Assembly: GCF_900112705.1 (NCBI RefSeq)
Contig: NZ_FOMR01000004.1
Location: 248,001 to 312,000, forward strand
Length of the DNA stretch: 64,000 nucleotides
Source of the DNA: Lentibacillus persicus
GTDB taxonomy: Bacteria; Bacillota; Bacilli; Bacillales; Amphibacillaceae
Direction of reading: 5' to 3'
The translations under genes were made by a program, and so were the position numbers. Numbering within the stretch: the stretch's first letter is position 1; the number at the start of each line of letters is the position of its first letter. The notes under the pieces were generated by a model. The model had not been told where the DNA came from, did not search any database, and worked only from the letters and a program-made list of their open reading frames with translations. Shown one piece after another: positions 16,674 through 24,897 of this stretch.

Positions 16674-17882
16674 ATGGTACAAAAATTGAAAACATTGCTC
16701 TTGTCAGGCGTGACAACATTTATTGCATTTTGCCTGATTAAATATCCCGATCAATCATTAGAGGCGAGTATCAGGGGATTGAACATGTGGTGGGAAATCG
16801 TATTCCCTTCCCTCTTGCCATTTTTTATAACCGCCGAACTGCTGATTGGTTTCGGTTTTGTGAAATTTATTGGTGTGCTGTTTGAACCAATTATGCGCCC
16901 ACTATTCAATGTTCCTGGATCAGGGAGTTTTGCTTGGGCAATGGGGATGGCAAGCGGTTATCCCACCGGGGCAAAAATATCAGCGCGTCTCCGCGAGGAA
17001 GGCCAATTAACCCAAATAGAAGCTGAGCGTCTTGTCTCCTTCACAAATGCATCAAGTCCTCTTTTTATATTCGGAGCTGTTTCAGTTGGTTTTTTTTATG
17101 ATGTTAAGCTGGGGATTGTACTGGCTGCCTCTCATTATATTGGGAATGCGCTTGTCGGAGTATGTATGCGGTTTTACGGCAGACGGGCTGAACTGAAAGT
17201 ACCAAAATCAAAGAAACCGTCAGCATCCATTATTCGAGCGTTCCGTGAAATGCATCGTACTAGAATTAACGACCCTCGGCCCTTTGGTAAAATCGTCGGT
17301 GATGCCGTGCTGAATTCAATTCAAACATTAGTGATGGTCGGCGGTTTTATTATTTTGTTCTCTGTTTTTACAAAACTTTTATATATTGCCGGCATTTCGC
17401 CAATTATTGCAACCCTGTTTCAGTATTTGCTACAAATTTTCATGCTGCCGGTTGATTTAGCTTTGCCTTTATTTTCAGGGTTATTTGAGATTACACTCGG
17501 TGCGAATTTAATTTCCCAGGAGAAATCCGCCAATTTACTGGAGAAAATCATCGTTGTCAGCTTTATACTGGGATTTAACGGTCTGTCGGTCCAAGCTCAG
17601 GTAGCAAGCATTCTTGCACCAACCGATATTCGATTTGCCCCATACTTTTTTGCAAGAATTCTCCACGGCATATTTGCGGCAATTTTGACAGCGTTGTTTT
17701 ACACACCTTTATATTTAAATCGAACCTCTTTTGACTTTAAAGGGGTGCCTGTCTCAAATGGTGCTGACGAAGAATCGTGGCTTGCTGTCTTACACCGCCT
17801 GGCTGATTTAGGACCTTTTATAACATTGGTCGCTCTCGCTTTAGCCGGATTAATTTTGTTAAACAGGATTAAAAAAATTTAA
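16674..17882 (+). CDS. ylbJ: YlbJ, sporulation integral membrane protein
   Basis: 402 aa, mostly hydrophobic with about eight predicted helices and a nucleoside-recognition (Gate) domain; signature stretches WWEIVFPSLLPFF (about 40-52) and ASGYPTGAKISARL (about 93-106). In B. subtilis ylbJ is a sigma-E gene needed for spore formation; transport substrate unknown. ATG 16674 is preceded by AGGGGG at 8 bases. I could not find a convincing sigma-E promoter in the 230-base region upstream. Its stop codon overlaps the arm of a hairpin shared with the convergent coaD gene. Confidence 0.93.
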   Translation: MVQKLKTLLLSGVTTFIAFCLIKYPDQSLEASIRGLNMWWEIVFPSLLPFFITAELLIGFGFVKFIGVLFEPIMRPLFNVPGSGSFAWAMGMASGYPTGAKISARLREEGQLTQIEAERLVSFTNASSPLFIFGAVSVGFFYDVKLGIVLAASHYIGNALVGVCMRFYGRRAELKVPKSKKPSASIIRAFREMHRTRINDPRPFGKIVGDAVLNSIQTLVMVGGFIILFSVFTKLLYIAGISPIIATLFQYLLQIFMLPVDLALPLFSGLFEITLGANLISQEKSANLLEKIIVVSFILGFNGLSVQAQVASILAPTDIRFAPYFFARILHGIFAAILTALFYTPLYLNRTSFDFKGVPVSNGADEESWLAVLHRLADLGPFITLVALALAGLILLNRIKKI

Positions 17883-18002
17883 AGAGGTCGGGATAAAAAA
17901 GATACATGGAAAAATCCGAATTAAGTGCAAATCACCCGCTCCATAAATACGCCCGGCGTTCATCTTTCCCAATGCTCTTTTTTGTTATTTCCCAACCTCT
18001 TT
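17881..18002. terminator. Two-way stem-loop between ylbJ and coaD
   Basis: Inverted ends AAAGAGGTCGGGATAA at 17881-17896 and the near-complement of AAAGAGGTTGGGA at about 17990-18002 enclose about 95 bases. The arms are the same sequence type as the outer arms of the 15149-15397 element, but the interior is unrelated. It starts inside the ylbJ stop codon and ends two bases before the coaD stop, so it most likely terminates both genes. Confidence 0.65.
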
Positions 18003-18004
18003 GA

Positions 18005-18487
<483 letters not shown>

Positions 18488-19054
18488 TCAAACGCTCCCC
18501 TTTGCATTTTGATAGATGGTGATTCCCGTTGTGTCATTATACGCTTCCTGTTTCACTTTTGAAAACTGGCCGGGTGTTACGGGTAGTTGCTCTAAGCTAT
18601 TGTGTTCGCAATAAATCAGGCCGCCCTCTTTTAGTAACCGGAGATCATAAATTAAGTCAAGCAACTCCTTGTAACTTACCAGTTGATAAGGCGGGTCCAG
18701 CAATATTAAATCAAAAGCCAACCCTCTTTTAAAGGCAGCGTTTAAAGCGCGAAAGGCATCTGTACGAAATACCTCGGCACGATGGTTCAACTTCAGTGCC
18801 TTAAGATTTTTATGAATGGTATGTATAGCTTTCGGATGCTTGTCCACGAATATGCCTTTGTTCATCCCCCTGCTTAATCCTTCTATTCCAAGTGCCCCGC
18901 TTCCGGCGAACAAATCAAGACAGTCTCCACCATTAAAGAAAGGCCCCAGAACCTGGAATACTGCCTCTTTCACTTTATCCGAAGTAGGTCTTGTTGTTTT
19001 TCCCGGAACTGATGCCAGCTGACGCCCTTTATGTATACCGGCAACCACACGCAT
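18488..19054 (-). CDS. rsmD: RsmD, 16S rRNA (guanine966-N2)-methyltransferase
   Basis: 188 aa. Rossmann methyltransferase with N-terminal VVAGIHKGRQL, TRPTSDKVKEAVF (about 21-33), SAM motif CLDLFAGSGALGIEGLSRG (about 45-63) and catalytic DPPY near residue 120. Methylates G966 of 16S rRNA during small-subunit assembly. GAGGTGG ribosome site before ATG 19052-19054. First gene of the rsmD-coaD pair; corresponds to YlbH. Confidence 0.96.
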   Translation of the reverse strand: MRVVAGIHKGRQLASVPGKTTRPTSDKVKEAVFQVLGPFFNGGDCLDLFAGSGALGIEGLSRGMNKGIFVDKHPKAIHTIHKNLKALKLNHRAEVFRTDAFRALNAAFKRGLAFDLILLDPPYQLVSYKELLDLIYDLRLLKEGGLIYCEHNSLEQLPVTPGQFSKVKQEAYNDTTGITIYQNAKGSV

Positions 19055-19084
19055 ACAACCACCTCAATAAGTTATAATAAGCGT

Positions 19085-19323
19085 ATCTTTATAAATTCGC
19101 AAGTATCTGCCGCAAATCATTTAGAGAATTTATGTATATAAAACGTTCCACTGTCCATAATAACATAATGAAACAGCACAAAATTGCTTGGCTGTTTCTA
19201 AAACACGGAGAAGACTTACACTTCCCCATAAGTTCTTCCTCCGGTTTCTCCTCTCCCTTTGCCTTTTTGTTTTCTTACAAGAAAACAAAGGGACCTGCAG
19301 AAAAATATTCTGCAGGTTTTTTT
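19085..19323 (+). ncRNA. Candidate small RNA ending in an orphan terminator
   Basis: On the plus strand a TATAAT (19073-19078, weak -35) is followed about 180 bases later by two tandem hairpins: one built on CTTTGTTTTCTT-type arms (about 19256-19291) and a strong terminator ACCTGCAGAA/TTCTGCAGGT (19293-19302 with 19308-19317) followed by seven T. No credible plus-strand gene lies upstream, since rsmD and ylbG are both on the minus strand. A small transcript would explain the terminator; the promoter call is weak. Confidence 0.3.
19089..19229 (-). CDS. Possible 46-aa membrane peptide, unknown
   Basis: ATG 19227-19229 is preceded by GGAGG at exactly 8 bases, one of the best ribosome sites in the window. 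The product is 46 aa: polar start MGKCKSSPCFRNSQ, a hydrophobic stretch AILCCFIMLLW (about 15-25), and a polar tail, with four cysteines. I do not recognise it. It lies in the 338-base gap between ylbG and rsmD, antisense to the candidate plus-strand RNA with an orphan terminator. Only the ribosome site supports it; there is no family evidence. Confidence 0.3.
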   Translation of the reverse strand: MGKCKSSPCFRNSQAILCCFIMLLWTVERFIYINSLNDLRQILANL

Positions 19324-19354
19324 CTATGCTATAAAAAAGGCGGTATAAAACAGA

Positions 19355-19393
19355 AAAAGCCTTTGCAGCTATAATATGTAATGCTGCAAAGGT
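19355..19393 (-). terminator. Terminator after ylbG
   Basis: Stem CCTTTGCAGC/GCTGCAAAGG with a 13-base loop, followed on the minus strand by CTTTTTC, directly behind the ylbG stop codon. Confidence 0.75.
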
Positions 19394-19668
19394 CAAATTC
19401 CCATTTTGTAGTCATATTGTTTTGCTTTATCAGGCTTGGCGTTCTCGAAATTTGTCTGCAAATAAGGCTTATACGAACGGTCTACTTTTGAAACAAATGG
19501 CAATTTCAATAATTTGGTTTCCACCGTTTCAAGAATAGCCTGATCCACATAAATGACCGCATATTTCAGTTTTTTCGATGAATAAATCAAGTGTCCATAA
19601 CGCTTAATGTGCCTAATATTCTTCATATGTTGAAACCAAACAATCAAACCTTGACGTTTCGTTCTCAT
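19393..19668 (-). CDS. ylbG: YlbG, DUF2129 family protein
   Basis: 91 aa small soluble protein with the DUF2129 pattern: RQGLIVWFQHMKNIRHIKRYGHLIYSSKKLKYAVIYVD in the first half and a conserved KLPFVSKVDRSYKPYL. Function unknown; always found beside ylbF in Bacillaceae. ATG 19666-19668 with GAGG 7-8 bases upstream. Followed by a terminator. Confidence 0.9.
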   Translation of the reverse strand: MRTKRQGLIVWFQHMKNIRHIKRYGHLIYSSKKLKYAVIYVDQAILETVETKLLKLPFVSKVDRSYKPYLQTNFENAKPDKAKQYDYKMGI

Positions 19669-19724
19669 TGCTTATCCTCACTAACATGATTTTTCAGTCA
19701 GTTTATCAGAATATCAGCCGTCCA

Positions 19725-20159
19725 TCAAGATGCACTGCATCCGCATTTTCCGCCATGACCGCAACCAACATCGGTTAAAGCCGCACCGTCTTTTGGTGCT
19801 TTAATTTCATCGCTGACGCTGAAAGCAATATATTCGCTTATATCATCGAGCATTTTCTGTAAGTTGCGCTCGGCTATTTTAAACTCAGCTACTTTTTCAT
19901 TCATGTCCATCTCACGTTTTGTCGTGCGCACTTTTTTCATGATCTCGTTATAATCAGGATGGTATCTCCCGAATCGCTGAACTTCTTCGTGCTGTTCTTT
20001 TATATCATTAAAAGCTTTAATCAGCTTTTGTGCTTCTGCATCTTCATCAAGAGCTTTCCGTGCACCTTGATAGGATTCCATGACATCAGATTTCAGGACC
20101 ATCTTACTGACGACTTCCGAATGATCAAGAATATCGGCATATTCCAATGTTCCTATCAT
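19725..20159 (-). CDS. ylbF: YlbF (RicF), Y-complex subunit
   Basis: 144 aa, helical YlbF/YmcA family domain (about 12-115) with a C-terminal cysteine cluster GCGHGGKCGC. In B. subtilis YlbF forms the Y-complex with YmcA and YaaT, binds Fe-S clusters, and is needed for RNase Y-dependent mRNA maturation, biofilm formation, competence and sporulation. The cysteine tail seen here fits the Fe-S role. ATG 20157-20159 with GGAGGTGA upstream. Confidence 0.93.
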   Translation of the reverse strand: MIGTLEYADILDHSEVVSKMVLKSDVMESYQGARKALDEDAEAQKLIKAFNDIKEQHEEVQRFGRYHPDYNEIMKKVRTTKREMDMNEKVAEFKIAERNLQKMLDDISEYIAFSVSDEIKAPKDGAALTDVGCGHGGKCGCSAS

Positions 20160-20217
20160 TGTCTCACCTCCACTCCTATCTTATCATGTAATCATGAAGA
20201 TTAAAATAGGAGCAGAG

Positions 20218-20451
20218 CTAGTCTTTCATGATTTCGGTGAAATTAATCAGCATGTTGAGCATTTGTACGTGACTGCCGATTTTATCTACTTTCTGAGAGA
20301 ACGTTTCACCATAAAAATATCTTGACGCCTTTTCAAGCTCATTGACCCTGGATGGCTCTCTGGTCAAGTAACGATACCAAATCGGATTAAGTCGGACAAA
20401 ATGGGCGTATTTTGGGTTTTGCTGTAGATAATTGTGTACTGATGCCTGCAT
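20218..20451 (-). CDS. ylbE: YlbE-like protein
   Basis: 77 aa. Starts at ATG 20449-20451 with AGAGGTGG close upstream; the frame stays open further upstream but that part overlaps ylbD and is not coding. Sequence MQASVHNYLQQNPKYAHFV begins the family pattern, followed by RLNPIWYRYLTREP. No biochemical function is known. Sits between ylbD (10 bases upstream) and ylbF, as in B. subtilis. Confidence 0.88.
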   Translation of the reverse strand: MQASVHNYLQQNPKYAHFVRLNPIWYRYLTREPSRVNELEKASRYFYGETFSQKVDKIGSHVQMLNMLINFTEIMKD

Positions 20452-20461
20452 CAAACCACCT

Positions 20462-20857
20462 CTAATCCTTAAAACTGTCAAACAGGTGATGGTTTCTAAA
20501 TGGCGGTTTAGACTGATGTTGAGACGATTGAAACTGTCCAAGAAGCCCCTGGACCGTTGAGATTGTTTGATTAACATTATCCATTTGCTTTTGAAGTTTT
20601 TCCATGTCAATATTCTCAGACATTCTGACAAGCCGCTCTATTATTTCTTTTTTGCCATCATTTTTATTATCCGAAGTAGTTCCGTTGTCCTTACCTTTAT
20701 ATTGATCCCAAAATGGATCATCCTCGCCGAGCAGAGCCCATTTTTCATAGTACGTCTGAAACCCTTTTCCATGTTTTCTTGCCTCTTTAACCAGCTCCGG
20801 ATGCCTCTGCAAAAAAGCTTTAAACTCTTTCACACTTGGATGGAGGTTATCACTCAT
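20462..20857 (-). CDS. ylbD: YlbD, putative spore coat protein
   Basis: 131 aa from ATG 20855-20857 (TGAGGTGA upstream; a TTG seven codons earlier would include this ribosome site). The N-terminal motif LHPSVKEFKAFLQRHPELVKEARK and WALLGEDDPFWDQY are family hallmarks; the C-terminal half is Gln/Asn/Ser rich, low-complexity, as in coat proteins. YlbD is listed as a coat protein in B. subtilis. Expression during sporulation is inferred; no sigma-E or sigma-K promoter was identified. Confidence 0.85.
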   Translation of the reverse strand: MSDNLHPSVKEFKAFLQRHPELVKEARKHGKGFQTYYEKWALLGEDDPFWDQYKGKDNGTTSDNKNDGKKEIIERLVRMSENIDMEKLQKQMDNVNQTISTVQGLLGQFQSSQHQSKPPFRNHHLFDSFKD

Positions 20858-20997
20858 TTTTTTCACCTCAGTAAACAATAACGCTTACTAATAATTTATG
20901 AAAATTAGGCACTCATTGTGAATCACCAGCAAATCTAGCGTCGTTAATAAAGGCTCATTTTGTAAACTTTGTTGCTTTGTAATCTTCGTAATATCCA

Positions 20998-21415
20998 TAA
21001 ACTGCGACGTAAAGTTTGATTGGATCGTTTGGGAAACTTTCTTGAGACGCAGCTGGAATATACTCGCTTTCCGTGGGCTCCCCACGAGCCTCCTCGTGAG
21101 CAAAAACCGCTCACTGCGGGGTCTCTTAGGCTCGCTGTCCCACAGGAGTCTCGCATATTCCAGCTGCTTACGTGAGTGTTTAAATAACGTTGCATTACTC
21201 GTTAAACAGACAAAACTACAGTAAGCACTTTTTAGCGTAGGCAATATACGCAGACTCCTATGGGAACAGCACGTGTCCGAAGACCCCGCAAGAAAGCGGT
21301 CTTTGCTTTCTGAGGAGGTTGAGGCCGTGCCCATGGAAAGCGAAGTATATTGCCGGAGCGGCTTTTAATGCTTACCGAAATTAAGAAGGAAGAATTTTAA
21401 CTGGTTCGCAGTTTA
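20998..21415. repeat. Compound palindromic element with perfect inverted ends (copy 1)
   Basis: 418 bp between ylbC and ylbD, bounded by a perfect 10-base inverted repeat TAAACTGCGA (20998-21007) / TCGCAGTTTA (21406-21415). Inside are two palindromic units: 119 bp at 21049-21167 with 13-base perfect ends GCAGCTGGAATAT, and 115 bp at 21240-21354 with 10-base ends GGCAATATAC. The second unit is repeated in reverse at 58255-58369 with about 3 differences in 115. A similar compound element at 58205-58594 shares the left end and, in diverged form, the right end. No credible ORF; it behaves like a MITE or structured repeat. Confidence 0.85.
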
Positions 21416-21471
21416 CATCCAGTTCGAGACAGATAATAACAAGCTATGCGAAAATAGTTTTAAAGAAATGA

Positions 21472-22539
21472 CTACTCTTTTTTAAGAAAGTTTTGGGTAT
21501 AATGATAACGGTAAACACCGGCCCCTAAATGTGTAAAGTCTTCTTTCAGCAAAGCTTCGCGGTGTCCTTCACTATTCAGCCATCCATGAAGCGCAGCCTG
21601 TGCATCAGGGTACTGGGCGGCTATATTTTCCCCGGCAGATTGAAAAAATACATCTTTTGCTTGCAGTCGGTCTTTTAAGCCATCACCATTTTGAGTATAA
21701 TGTGAAAAATAGTTATTTTGAGCCATATCCGCACTATGCAGATATGCCACCTCACTGGCTTTGTCCTCCCACTTCAGCTCAGGTTGACCATATTGGCTGC
21801 GGATCACATTTGTCATATGAAATATTTGCTTTTCCGCCCCGTCTTCTACTTTTTCCCATTGTGCATCTGTCAGCTCTTGAGTTCCAGGCAGTTCGCCCCG
21901 GTAATGCATTTCATACGGCTGATGCTGCAGCAGCTTATCGGCTGTCAGCACACGAACAGCTGAGAGTTTCTGAGTGATTGTATCAAAATAGAGCTGTAAA
22001 AAAATGTTGCCATTAACCTTTACCAAGGGACGTTCCAGTAATTCCTTATCACTTAGCTTAAACGTATAAGAAGATAAATCGTTGTTATACGTTACTTCAT
22101 TCAACATAGAAAAGACATCCGCAGCAGCGGCATAGCTCATTCCGATTTTTGCAGGCTTAATGGATAACTTCTCTCCCAGCGCATAAATTGATACCACCTT
22201 GTCCTTCTCCACACCAAATTGAATAAACTGGTCTTTCCCATCTGTATAAAGCCACCACTGATACCCATAAGGACTCGCATCTTTTCTTTGAGGTTCCCCA
22301 AATGTTTCCAGCAATTCACTTGTGGATTTATCCATCCACTGATAAAGGCTGCCTTCAAATGGAACAGTTCGACGATTTCCCGGTGCGAGTTTTGATTCGA
22401 GCTTGTTACCACTTTTTTCGACAGCCTGACTGTGATGCTCTATTGAATCTTTCTCTAATAACTCACTTCCTTCAAATAGATAAATAATACCGGTGAGTGC
22501 TAATGAGACTATAACGAATAGTGGTATAAACCGCATCAT
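21472..22539 (-). CDS. ylbC: YlbC, exported CAP-domain protein
   Basis: 355 aa. N-terminal signal/membrane segment (about 4-21), a CAP-associated N-terminal domain (about 60-200, with FGEPQRKDASPYGYQWW), then a C-terminal CAP/SCP domain (about 240-350) with the pattern TNVIRSQYGQPELKWEDKASEVAYLHSADMA, FSH and GENIA. The domain family is common in secreted Bacillus proteins, often spore- or wall-associated; no activity is assigned. Start ATG 22537-22539, with a second ATG directly after; AAGGGA lies upstream. The 3' end faces the compound repeat. Confidence 0.9.
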   Translation of the reverse strand: MMRFIPLFVIVSLALTGIIYLFEGSELLEKDSIEHHSQAVEKSGNKLESKLAPGNRRTVPFEGSLYQWMDKSTSELLETFGEPQRKDASPYGYQWWLYTDGKDQFIQFGVEKDKVVSIYALGEKLSIKPAKIGMSYAAAADVFSMLNEVTYNNDLSSYTFKLSDKELLERPLVKVNGNIFLQLYFDTITQKLSAVRVLTADKLLQHQPYEMHYRGELPGTQELTDAQWEKVEDGAEKQIFHMTNVIRSQYGQPELKWEDKASEVAYLHSADMAQNNYFSHYTQNGDGLKDRLQAKDVFFQSAGENIAAQYPDAQAALHGWLNSEGHREALLKEDFTHLGAGVYRYHYTQNFLKKE

Positions 22540-22620
22540 ACTCTTCCCTTCTATTAAAACAATCGTTATGTAAACTATTTATATGAAGAAAAAATAAATA
22601 CATGATAATTATCAATCGAA

Positions 22621-22650
22621 AAAGCAGCCAATTTAAAATTGGCTGCTTTA
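22621..22650 (-). terminator. Terminator after ylbB
   Basis: Fourteen-base-pair perfect stem AAAGCAGCCAATTT/AAATTGGCTGCTTT with a tiny loop, followed by TTTTTC on the minus strand. Symmetric, so it could act both ways. Confidence 0.85.
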
Positions 22651-22661
22651 ATTATACTACA

Positions 22662-23090
22662 TTAATGTAGCTCTGGTCTTTCTGAAATATCCTCGAGTGC
22701 TCTTCCTGCAGCTTCATTTGACTTATCGTCCAACGACAAGTCCCCAAGTGAAACAATCCCGGCAAGCTTGCCGTTTTCCACAATAGGCAACCGACGAATC
22801 TGTTCGCGTGCCATCATATCACTAGCTTCTTGAACTGAAGCATCTGCCGAGATATGGTAGAGCCTGTCACTCATTACTTCCTGTACCGTTGCAGAATCTG
22901 ATTTCTTTTCAGCGTAACCCCTCAGAACCAGATCACGGTCTGTTACCATTCCCAATAGCTCTTTATTTTCGGAACATACCGGAATCACACCAACATTCTG
23001 GGCTTTCATTTTTGAAGCTGCATCAAACAGTGTATCTTCCTTTTGGCAAACAGCAACATCTTCACTCATAACTTCTTTAATACTTTTCAT
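22662..23090 (-). CDS. ylbB: YlbB, tandem CBS-domain protein
   Basis: 142 aa made of two CBS domains: VMSEDVAVCQKEDTLFDAASKM with GMVTDRDL (about 7-55), and VMSDRLYHISADASVQEASDMM with LAGIVSLGDLSL (about 72-122). Such pairs bind adenine nucleotides and act as sensors; the target is unknown. Strong ribosome site AAGGAGGCGA before ATG 23088-23090. Monocistronic, closed by a terminator. Confidence 0.92.
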   Translation of the reverse strand: MKSIKEVMSEDVAVCQKEDTLFDAASKMKAQNVGVIPVCSENKELLGMVTDRDLVLRGYAEKKSDSATVQEVMSDRLYHISADASVQEASDMMAREQIRRLPIVENGKLAGIVSLGDLSLDDKSNEAAGRALEDISERPELH

Positions 23091-23237
23091 ACTATCGCCT
23101 CCTTAAAGTGCTATCATTTATAACCTTTCCCAAAACATAAATATCTTGCATACGGATTTTACATCCTTTTCGATTGCAAGTTGCATGCATTTTTACTATT
23201 ATTAAGATGTTAGGATAATTTTGTGAGGTGGATAAAT

Positions 23238-23603
23238 ATGTATCTGGAAAACACAGGAATTGAAGAAGCGATCATTGACTTAAAACCTTTAGACCGCTTA
23301 ATGGGAAACCATGCTTTCATCCGTGCCGGGCAATGGGACTATGAACGTGTTACATATGACTATAGAATTGAATCGAAAGAAAAAAACATTACATATTACA
23401 TCCGAATACAAGGTTACGCCATCGAAGGTGATGTGGACCGCGGAAACGCCGTTATTCAGTTAAAGACACCACTTCTCGGCAAGCATTATTATCCACATGG
23501 TGTAGAATACGGCGAAGAAGAAAATTTTCCGAAAAATCTTGTTGATCGGGCTGCGAACCTTGTTTCAAAAGTTAAAGATGAGGTTAATCAGCATAAAAAA
23601 TAA
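23238..23603 (+). CDS. YugN-like family protein (position of YlbA)
   Basis: 121 aa from ATG 23238 (GAGGTGG upstream; the frame opens five codons earlier at a GTG that overlaps the ribosome site). YugN-like pattern: early MYLENTGIEEAII, GQWDYERVTYDYR and a C-terminal LLGKHYYPHGVEYGEEE. Unknown function. In B. subtilis the gene between ylbB and ctaG is ylbA; I believe this is its counterpart but cannot verify it. A possible promoter TTGCAT-16-TAAGAT lies about 25-55 bases upstream of the start. Confidence 0.8.
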   Translation: MYLENTGIEEAIIDLKPLDRLMGNHAFIRAGQWDYERVTYDYRIESKEKNITYYIRIQGYAIEGDVDRGNAVIQLKTPLLGKHYYPHGVEYGEEENFPKNLVDRAANLVSKVKDEVNQHKK

Positions 23604-23618
23604 TGTTTTTCAATGCCG

Positions 23619-23659
23619 AGCCAACTGCTTTAACCGGTGAAAAAAGTAGTTGGCTTTTT
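23619..23659 (+). terminator. Terminator after the YugN-like gene
   Basis: Thirteen-base-pair stem AGCCAACTGCTTT/AAAGTAGTTGGCT (one G-U) followed by TTTTT. Confidence 0.85.
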
Positions 23660-23809
23660 CTGCAGAAAAATAAATGATCTCCTCTTATTTTTAAACATTA
23701 AACGAAAAATGCTAATCTTAATCTGCAACTACCATAGATACTTACCTATATCTTTCTAACTTATATCGTTATTTTTCGGGTATATATCGAAAGGAGACTT
23801 CCACTTATC

Positions 23810-24868
23810 TTGTTTAGGTCAATTACTAAGCGCCAATGGACTCTTATTTTTCTGGCCATTTTTCTGCTGATTATCTTTTTCTTTATATTGCCTATATCGG
23901 TGCCGTTGGTCATTGCACTAATAACTGCATGGATTCTTAACCCGCTCGTTCGGCTTACTCAGAAAAAGATAAACTTAAGCAGAAAGGCATCAGTCATTAT
24001 TGTTTTCCTTTTATTTATGGTTTTTTTAGGTATCAGTGGCACATTTGTTGTAACGAAGGCTGTTACCCAAGTCGTTAATTTTGTTGAGGAAATCCCCTCT
24101 TACGTGACTGAATTAAATTCAATTTATGCTAACTGGGAATCCGATTTTCAGCAATATACAGAAAATATTCCTGATGAATTTTATGAACAAGTAACCAGCA
24201 CAATTGAATCACAACTGACATCAATGAGTGAAACATTAAAAGAAACCATTACAATTGACAGAATTGCGCAATTTGTAGCGGGGATCCCTCAATATTTAAT
24301 CAGTTTTATCGTTTACTTAATTGCATTATTTTTATTTATGCTGGAGCTTCCTATACTGAAATCGAAACTATATAATTTTATGACAAAAGAAACAGCCGAA
24401 AAAGTTTCGTTTATGAACAAACGTTTGGCCGAGGTCATTTTAGGATTCTTTAAAGCACAGTTTCTAGTGAGTATCATTATCTTTATCGTCACACTGATCG
24501 GTCTGTTGCTCTTCACACCTGACGTTGCAATAATTATGTCGATTATTATTTGGGTGGTCGACTTCATTCCGATTATCGGGTCGATTGCAGTTCTTGGACC
24601 ATGGGCTGTTTTTGCACTCATTGCAGGAGACCTCATACTGGGCATACAGTTGGCAGTACTGGCAATCATATTACTCGCTATTCGCAGGACTGTTGAACCA
24701 AAGGTAATGGGACAGCACATTGGCCTGTCACCGCTTGCCACGTTGATTGCAATGTTTCTAGGGATTAAGTTGCTCGGCCTGCTTGGCTTTATTCTAGGCC
24801 CACTGCTGCTGATCGCATTTAATTCAGCCAGAGAAGCGGGCATTATAAAACTCAATATAAAATTTTAA
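23810..24868 (+). CDS. AI-2E family transporter (YtvI/PerM-type permease)
   Basis: 352 aa, about eight membrane helices in the AI-2E permease arrangement: an N-terminal pair, a large extracellular/cytoplasmic loop (about 95-160, acidic and Gln-rich), then the hydrophobic C-terminal half with VVDFIPIIGSIAVLGPWA and RRTVEPKVMGQHIGLSPLATLIAMFLG, the most conserved stretch. Substrate unknown; some paralogues are Na+/H+ antiporter- or sporulation-related (YtvI). Start TTG 23810-23812, 13 bases after AAGGAG. It is not in the corresponding B. subtilis position, so it is an insertion into the ylb-cta boundary. Confidence 0.85.
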   Translation: MFRSITKRQWTLIFLAIFLLIIFFFILPISVPLVIALITAWILNPLVRLTQKKINLSRKASVIIVFLLFMVFLGISGTFVVTKAVTQVVNFVEEIPSYVTELNSIYANWESDFQQYTENIPDEFYEQVTSTIESQLTSMSETLKETITIDRIAQFVAGIPQYLISFIVYLIALFLFMLELPILKSKLYNFMTKETAEKVSFMNKRLAEVILGFFKAQFLVSIIIFIVTLIGLLLFTPDVAIIMSIIIWVVDFIPIIGSIAVLGPWAVFALIAGDLILGIQLAVLAIILLAIRRTVEPKVMGQHIGLSPLATLIAMFLGIKLLGLLGFILGPLLLIAFNSAREAGIIKLNIKF

Positions 24869-24897
24869 AGTGTGCGGATAACCGCACACTTTTTTTA
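24867..24897. terminator. Two-way terminator between the AI-2E gene and the DUF420 gene
   Basis: Stem AAAGTGTGCGG/CCGCACACTTT with loop ATAA, followed by seven T on the plus strand and flanked by A-rich sequence on the other side. Serves the plus-strand permease gene and probably the convergent minus-strand gene. Confidence 0.9.

Noticed and set aside
19132-19374. 80-codon plus-strand ORF between rsmD and ylbG
   Set aside because: Runs straight through the strong plus-strand terminator at 19293-19323 and has no ribosome site.
20888-21334. Minus-strand ORF of 148 codons starting MGTASTSSESKDRF, with a similar ORF at 58275-58469 on the plus strand
   Set aside because: Both come from copies of the same 115-bp palindromic repeat; the similarity is due to the repeat DNA, not to a protein. 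No ribosome site and no conserved extension.
22603-22614. TGATAATTATCA palindrome upstream of ylbC resembling an iron (Fur) box
   Set aside because: It is shorter than the 7-1-7 Fur/PerR pattern, and ylbC has no iron link.
24313-24855. 180-codon ORF antisense to the AI-2E permease gene
   Set aside because: Shadow of a membrane protein gene; composition mirrors the sense strand, no ribosome site or domain.
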